DNA of 64,000 bases from Myxococcota bacterium. GTDB taxonomy: Bacteria; Myxococcota_A; Polyangia; Polyangiales; Polyangiaceae. The translations under genes were made by a program, and so were the position numbers. Below, in pieces: positions 62,152 to 64,000 of the stretch. Where the stretch lies: NCBI GenBank assembly GCA_963169915.1, contig CAUJEM010000009.1:18147-82146 (forward strand), in the 5' to 3' direction. Position 1 is the stretch's first letter. Each line of letters opens with the position of its first letter. A model generated the notes under the pieces. That model did no database searches, had not been told where the DNA came from, and was given only the letters and a program-made list of their open reading frames with translations.

Positions 62152-62181
62152 TTGCCCCGGACTTGGCGGACGCTCTACGAT
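62152..62181 (+). promoter_or_regulatory. Possible promoter of the HAMP-protein gene
   Basis: TTGCCC (62152-62157), 18-base spacer, TACGAT (62176-62181), about 50 bases upstream of the ATG at 62231. The rest of the 207-base gap shows nothing else recognisable. Confidence 0.3.
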
Positions 62182-62230
62182 GGGGCTCTACGGCGGCCGC
62201 AGCACCGGGCCCCCGTCACGGGAGTCGAGC

Positions 62231-63013
62231 ATGGCAGACGCGGCAGCCGGACCTTCAGCACCTTCTGGGCGCCATCAGCGCAGCGTAAGAAACTACCTGC
62301 TCGATAGCCGGTTCCAGCTCAAATACGCGGGCTATTTCGTTGGCATCACGCTGGTGTTGAGCGTCCTGCTCGGGGGGCTGCTGTGGAGCGCTGGCGGCAA
62401 GGTCATCGCGCAGAGCCAGGAGACCGTGGAGCAAGGCAAGCTCGTCGTCGAGCTGGGTGGACAGGTGCTGACCGAGAGCCAGAAGGTCAGCAAGGTCGTC
62501 AGCATGAACATCGCCAAAGAGTACGGGGACGACCCCAACTTGAAGGCTCAGTTCGACAAGGACGCAGCGGAGCAGGCCGCGCGCCTCACCGAACAACAGA
62601 CCCGCATCGAGGGGCAGGCGAAGATGCTGGAGAGCCAGCAGGGGGCGCTGCGCGAGCAACAGTCCCTGCTGTTTGGGACCCTCGTGCTGCTCCTTGGGCT
62701 CCTGACGGTGGGCGTCGGGGTCGCCGGCATCCTGGTCACGCACAAGGTGGCGGGCCCCATCTTCAAGATGAAGCGGCAGCTCGCGGACGTGGGCGCTGGG
62801 AGCCTCCGGATGCCGAGCAAGCTCCGCAAGGGGGACGAGCTGGTGGAGTTCTTCGAGACCTTCGAGAGCATGGTGGCGTCCCTGCGGCAGCGGCAGGAGC
62901 GGGAGATCGCCAGCCTAGATGCCGTCATCGCCCAGCTCGGGGACTCGGCGCCCCCGGAGGCGCTCGCGGCCGTGAAGCGGCTGCGTGAGGAGATGCGCGC
63001 CGCGCTCGACTGA
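62231..63013 (+). CDS. Two-helix membrane protein with HAMP-like domain, no output domain
   Basis: 260-residue inner-membrane protein. First helix near 35-55 (LKYAGYFVGITLVLSVLLGGLLW); a coiled-coil periplasmic part at about 56-150 rich in Gln and Glu (RLTEQQTRIEGQAKMLESQQ); second helix near 155-178 (LLFGTLVLLLGLLTVGVGVA); HAMP-like VTHKVAGPIFKMKRQLADVG; then a short coiled coil to the end. The ATG at 62231 has a GGGAG site. There is no kinase or chemotaxis domain, so it must signal through a partner or act structurally. Confidence 0.78.
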   Translation: MADAAAGPSAPSGRHQRSVRNYLLDSRFQLKYAGYFVGITLVLSVLLGGLLWSAGGKVIAQSQETVEQGKLVVELGGQVLTESQKVSKVVSMNIAKEYGDDPNLKAQFDKDAAEQAARLTEQQTRIEGQAKMLESQQGALREQQSLLFGTLVLLLGLLTVGVGVAGILVTHKVAGPIFKMKRQLADVGAGSLRMPSKLRKGDELVEFFETFESMVASLRQRQEREIASLDAVIAQLGDSAPPEALAAVKRLREEMRAALD

Positions 63014-63057
63014 GCCGTGGGACGCGCCGCCCCTGGCGCGAGCGCGCGAGCGGTACC

Positions 63058-63420
63058 CTAGAAGGCCGCCCTCACGTACTCCACCTCGCCGCTGCCGTCC
63101 GCGTGGAGGGTGACGCTCGCGGCGTCATAGCGCAGGCGGGTGACGGTGGGATCGTCACGGTAGCGCCGCTGCCAGAGCCGCTCGCCGGCGAGGCGCACCC
63201 GGTAGCGCTTCTTGCCGTCGATGCTGCCCAAGCCGTGCGTCCACGCGCGGCGGCTCCGCGTCCGCACCTCCACGACGGCGATCACCTCGCCCCAGCGCGC
63301 CACGACGTCCAGCTCGAGGTAGCCGAGCCGCAGGTTGCGCGCGACGATCTGCGCTCCCCGACGTTCGAGCCACCCGACCACGACATCCTCTGCCCGTCGT
63401 GCTCGTTCCCAACGATTCAT
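63058..63420 (-). CDS. yraN: YraN/UPF0102-family nuclease-like protein
   Basis: 120-residue protein with the Holliday-junction resolvase-like fold of UPF0102. Start MNRWERARRAEDVVVGWLERRG, then IVARNLRLGYLELDVVARWGEVIAVVEVRTRS, which holds the E-x-D and VEVR/T (usually VEVK) active-site pattern; here Arg replaces the usual Lys. KKRYRVRLAGERLW follows. Biochemical role of the family is not settled. Clear ATG at 63420, no obvious Shine-Dalgarno site. Confidence 0.85.
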   Translation of the reverse strand: MNRWERARRAEDVVVGWLERRGAQIVARNLRLGYLELDVVARWGEVIAVVEVRTRSRRAWTHGLGSIDGKKRYRVRLAGERLWQRRYRDDPTVTRLRYDAASVTLHADGSGEVEYVRAAF

Positions 63421-63480
63421 GCGGCCCGACGCATCGGGCCACGACGAACCGAGGTTGCGCCGTACGTGGCGCTGGTAGGC

Positions 63481-64000
63481 TCAGGGGTTGGTGGCGGAGT
63501 CTCCGCAGTATTGCGCCGACTTCGGGTCCATGTTCGGCACGCAGTCCACCCCGAGCTTGCTCTCGTCGTACACGGTCCCGTCCTTCACGCAGTACGAGCC
63601 GTTGAGCCCAGCGCGCCCCTGCCCCATGGTGTTGACGAGATCCATGCACTTGAAGCCGCCCGGGCACTCGCAGTAGCGGGCCTCCTTGTCCGGCCCGTCA
63701 CAGCGACAGGAGCAATACACTGCGTCCGCCGCCTGCCGCTGCGTCGCCTGCGGCAAGACGTCCACCGTGACGCGATCCGTGCTCCCGGGGATGTGGCAAT
63801 CGCCGCCGTTGGCGATGTTGTTCCCGTTGGCGTCGAGCGTCTGCCCATAGGGGCAGGAGACGCGCCCGCGGAAGTGATTGACGAGGCACACGCGCGTCTC
63901 GCACTGAAACGAGCGGCTCTCGACGTTCGTCTCGGTGGGCGCGTAGCCCGAGAACGACGGGACGTACTCGTCTTCCGGGGTGCACGGATCGCCCACGCCA
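63481..64000 (-). CDS. Cysteine-rich exported protein, N-terminus cut by window edge
   Basis: C-terminal 172 complete codons plus a partial codon of a protein that continues past position 64000. About 17 cysteines occur in patterns such as FQCETRVCLVNHFRG, VYCSCRCDGPDKEARYC, CECPGGFKCMDLV and the end CVPNMDPKSAQYCG, as in Myxococcota cysteine-rich lipoproteins. The signal peptide and true start lie outside the window. It resembles 11225-12397 only in composition. Confidence 0.75.
   Translation of the reverse strand, partial: GVGDPCTPEDEYVPSFSGYAPTETNVESRSFQCETRVCLVNHFRGRVSCPYGQTLDANGNNIANGGDCHIPGSTDRVTVDVLPQATQRQAADAVYCSCRCDGPDKEARYCECPGGFKCMDLVNTMGQGRAGLNGSYCVKDGTVYDESKLGVDCVPNMDPKSAQYCGDSATNP

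Overview
The window is high-G+C DNA, densely coded on both strands. No gene-free stretch is longer than about 230 bases. Several families point to the Myxococcota (myxobacteria and relatives, formerly Deltaproteobacteria): TIGR04551 and TIGR04565 outer-membrane barrels, a TIGR02265/DUF2378-like protein, a MYXO-CTERM-like tail on a subtilase, cysteine-rich lipoproteins, an OmpA protein with thrombospondin type 3 repeats, and a Ser/Thr kinase. The genus cannot be told from the sequence. I see no rRNA operon, CRISPR array, insertion sequence, prophage, plasmid origin or integron; this looks like ordinary chromosome carrying core genes and lineage-specific envelope genes.

Layout. 1-8.4 kb: a cut-off cbb3 oxidase subunit I gene (ccoN), an operon of acetyl-CoA synthetase + nucleotidyltransferase + HAD phosphatase, a small basic ORF + rpsT, a five-domain S1 protein, and mrp. 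8.4-25.6 kb: an envelope region with cysteine-rich lipoproteins, four thioredoxin-fold lipoproteins, two large outer-membrane barrels, an aldolase-dehydrogenase fusion, a TIGR02265-like protein, a zinc-ribbon kinase divergent from the OmpA protein, and a HEAT-repeat protein. 25.6-35 kb: glycosyltransferase, alaS, murB, a HARE-HTH/Mrr-like protein coupled to a LolB-like lipoprotein, a GDPD and a DHH phosphoesterase. 35-45.2 kb: a lipoprotein, the dprA-topA-trmFO block, hemW, relA/spoT, tRNA-Gly, a YkgJ-family protein, rnhA. 45.2-54.7 kb: a large subtilase behind a TetR regulator, frr, a PP2C phosphatase, a lipoprotein, a Cys/Met-metabolism PLP enzyme, tRNA-His, a Cache/HAMP membrane protein. 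54.9-64 kb: a HEAT protein, a pair of outer-membrane barrels, ftsY, a DUF4129-like membrane protein, a second secreted HEAT protein, another HAMP protein, yraN, and a cut-off cysteine-rich protein.

How the genes fit together. The recurring theme is the cell envelope: exported cysteine-rich proteins, exported CxxC redoxins and outer-membrane barrels lie together, in one case in a translationally coupled lipoprotein-redoxin-barrel operon. Housekeeping genes for translation, wall synthesis, topology and DNA uptake are interleaved.

Notable observations: a 53-codon basic ORF with a near-consensus promoter upstream of rpsT; a TAGGCT element 6-9 bases before at least five start codons, which suggests leaderless transcripts; two promoters sharing a 14-base block, one with a perfect palindrome in its spacer; a -24/-12 promoter match two bases upstream of ccoN; and a trmFO reading frame that runs 108 bases into the convergent hemW gene. 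I do not see a clearly new defence or mobile system. The best candidates for undescribed biology are the envelope thiol-redox cluster, the HARE-HTH protein with a degenerate Mrr-like domain, and the leaderless promoter class.
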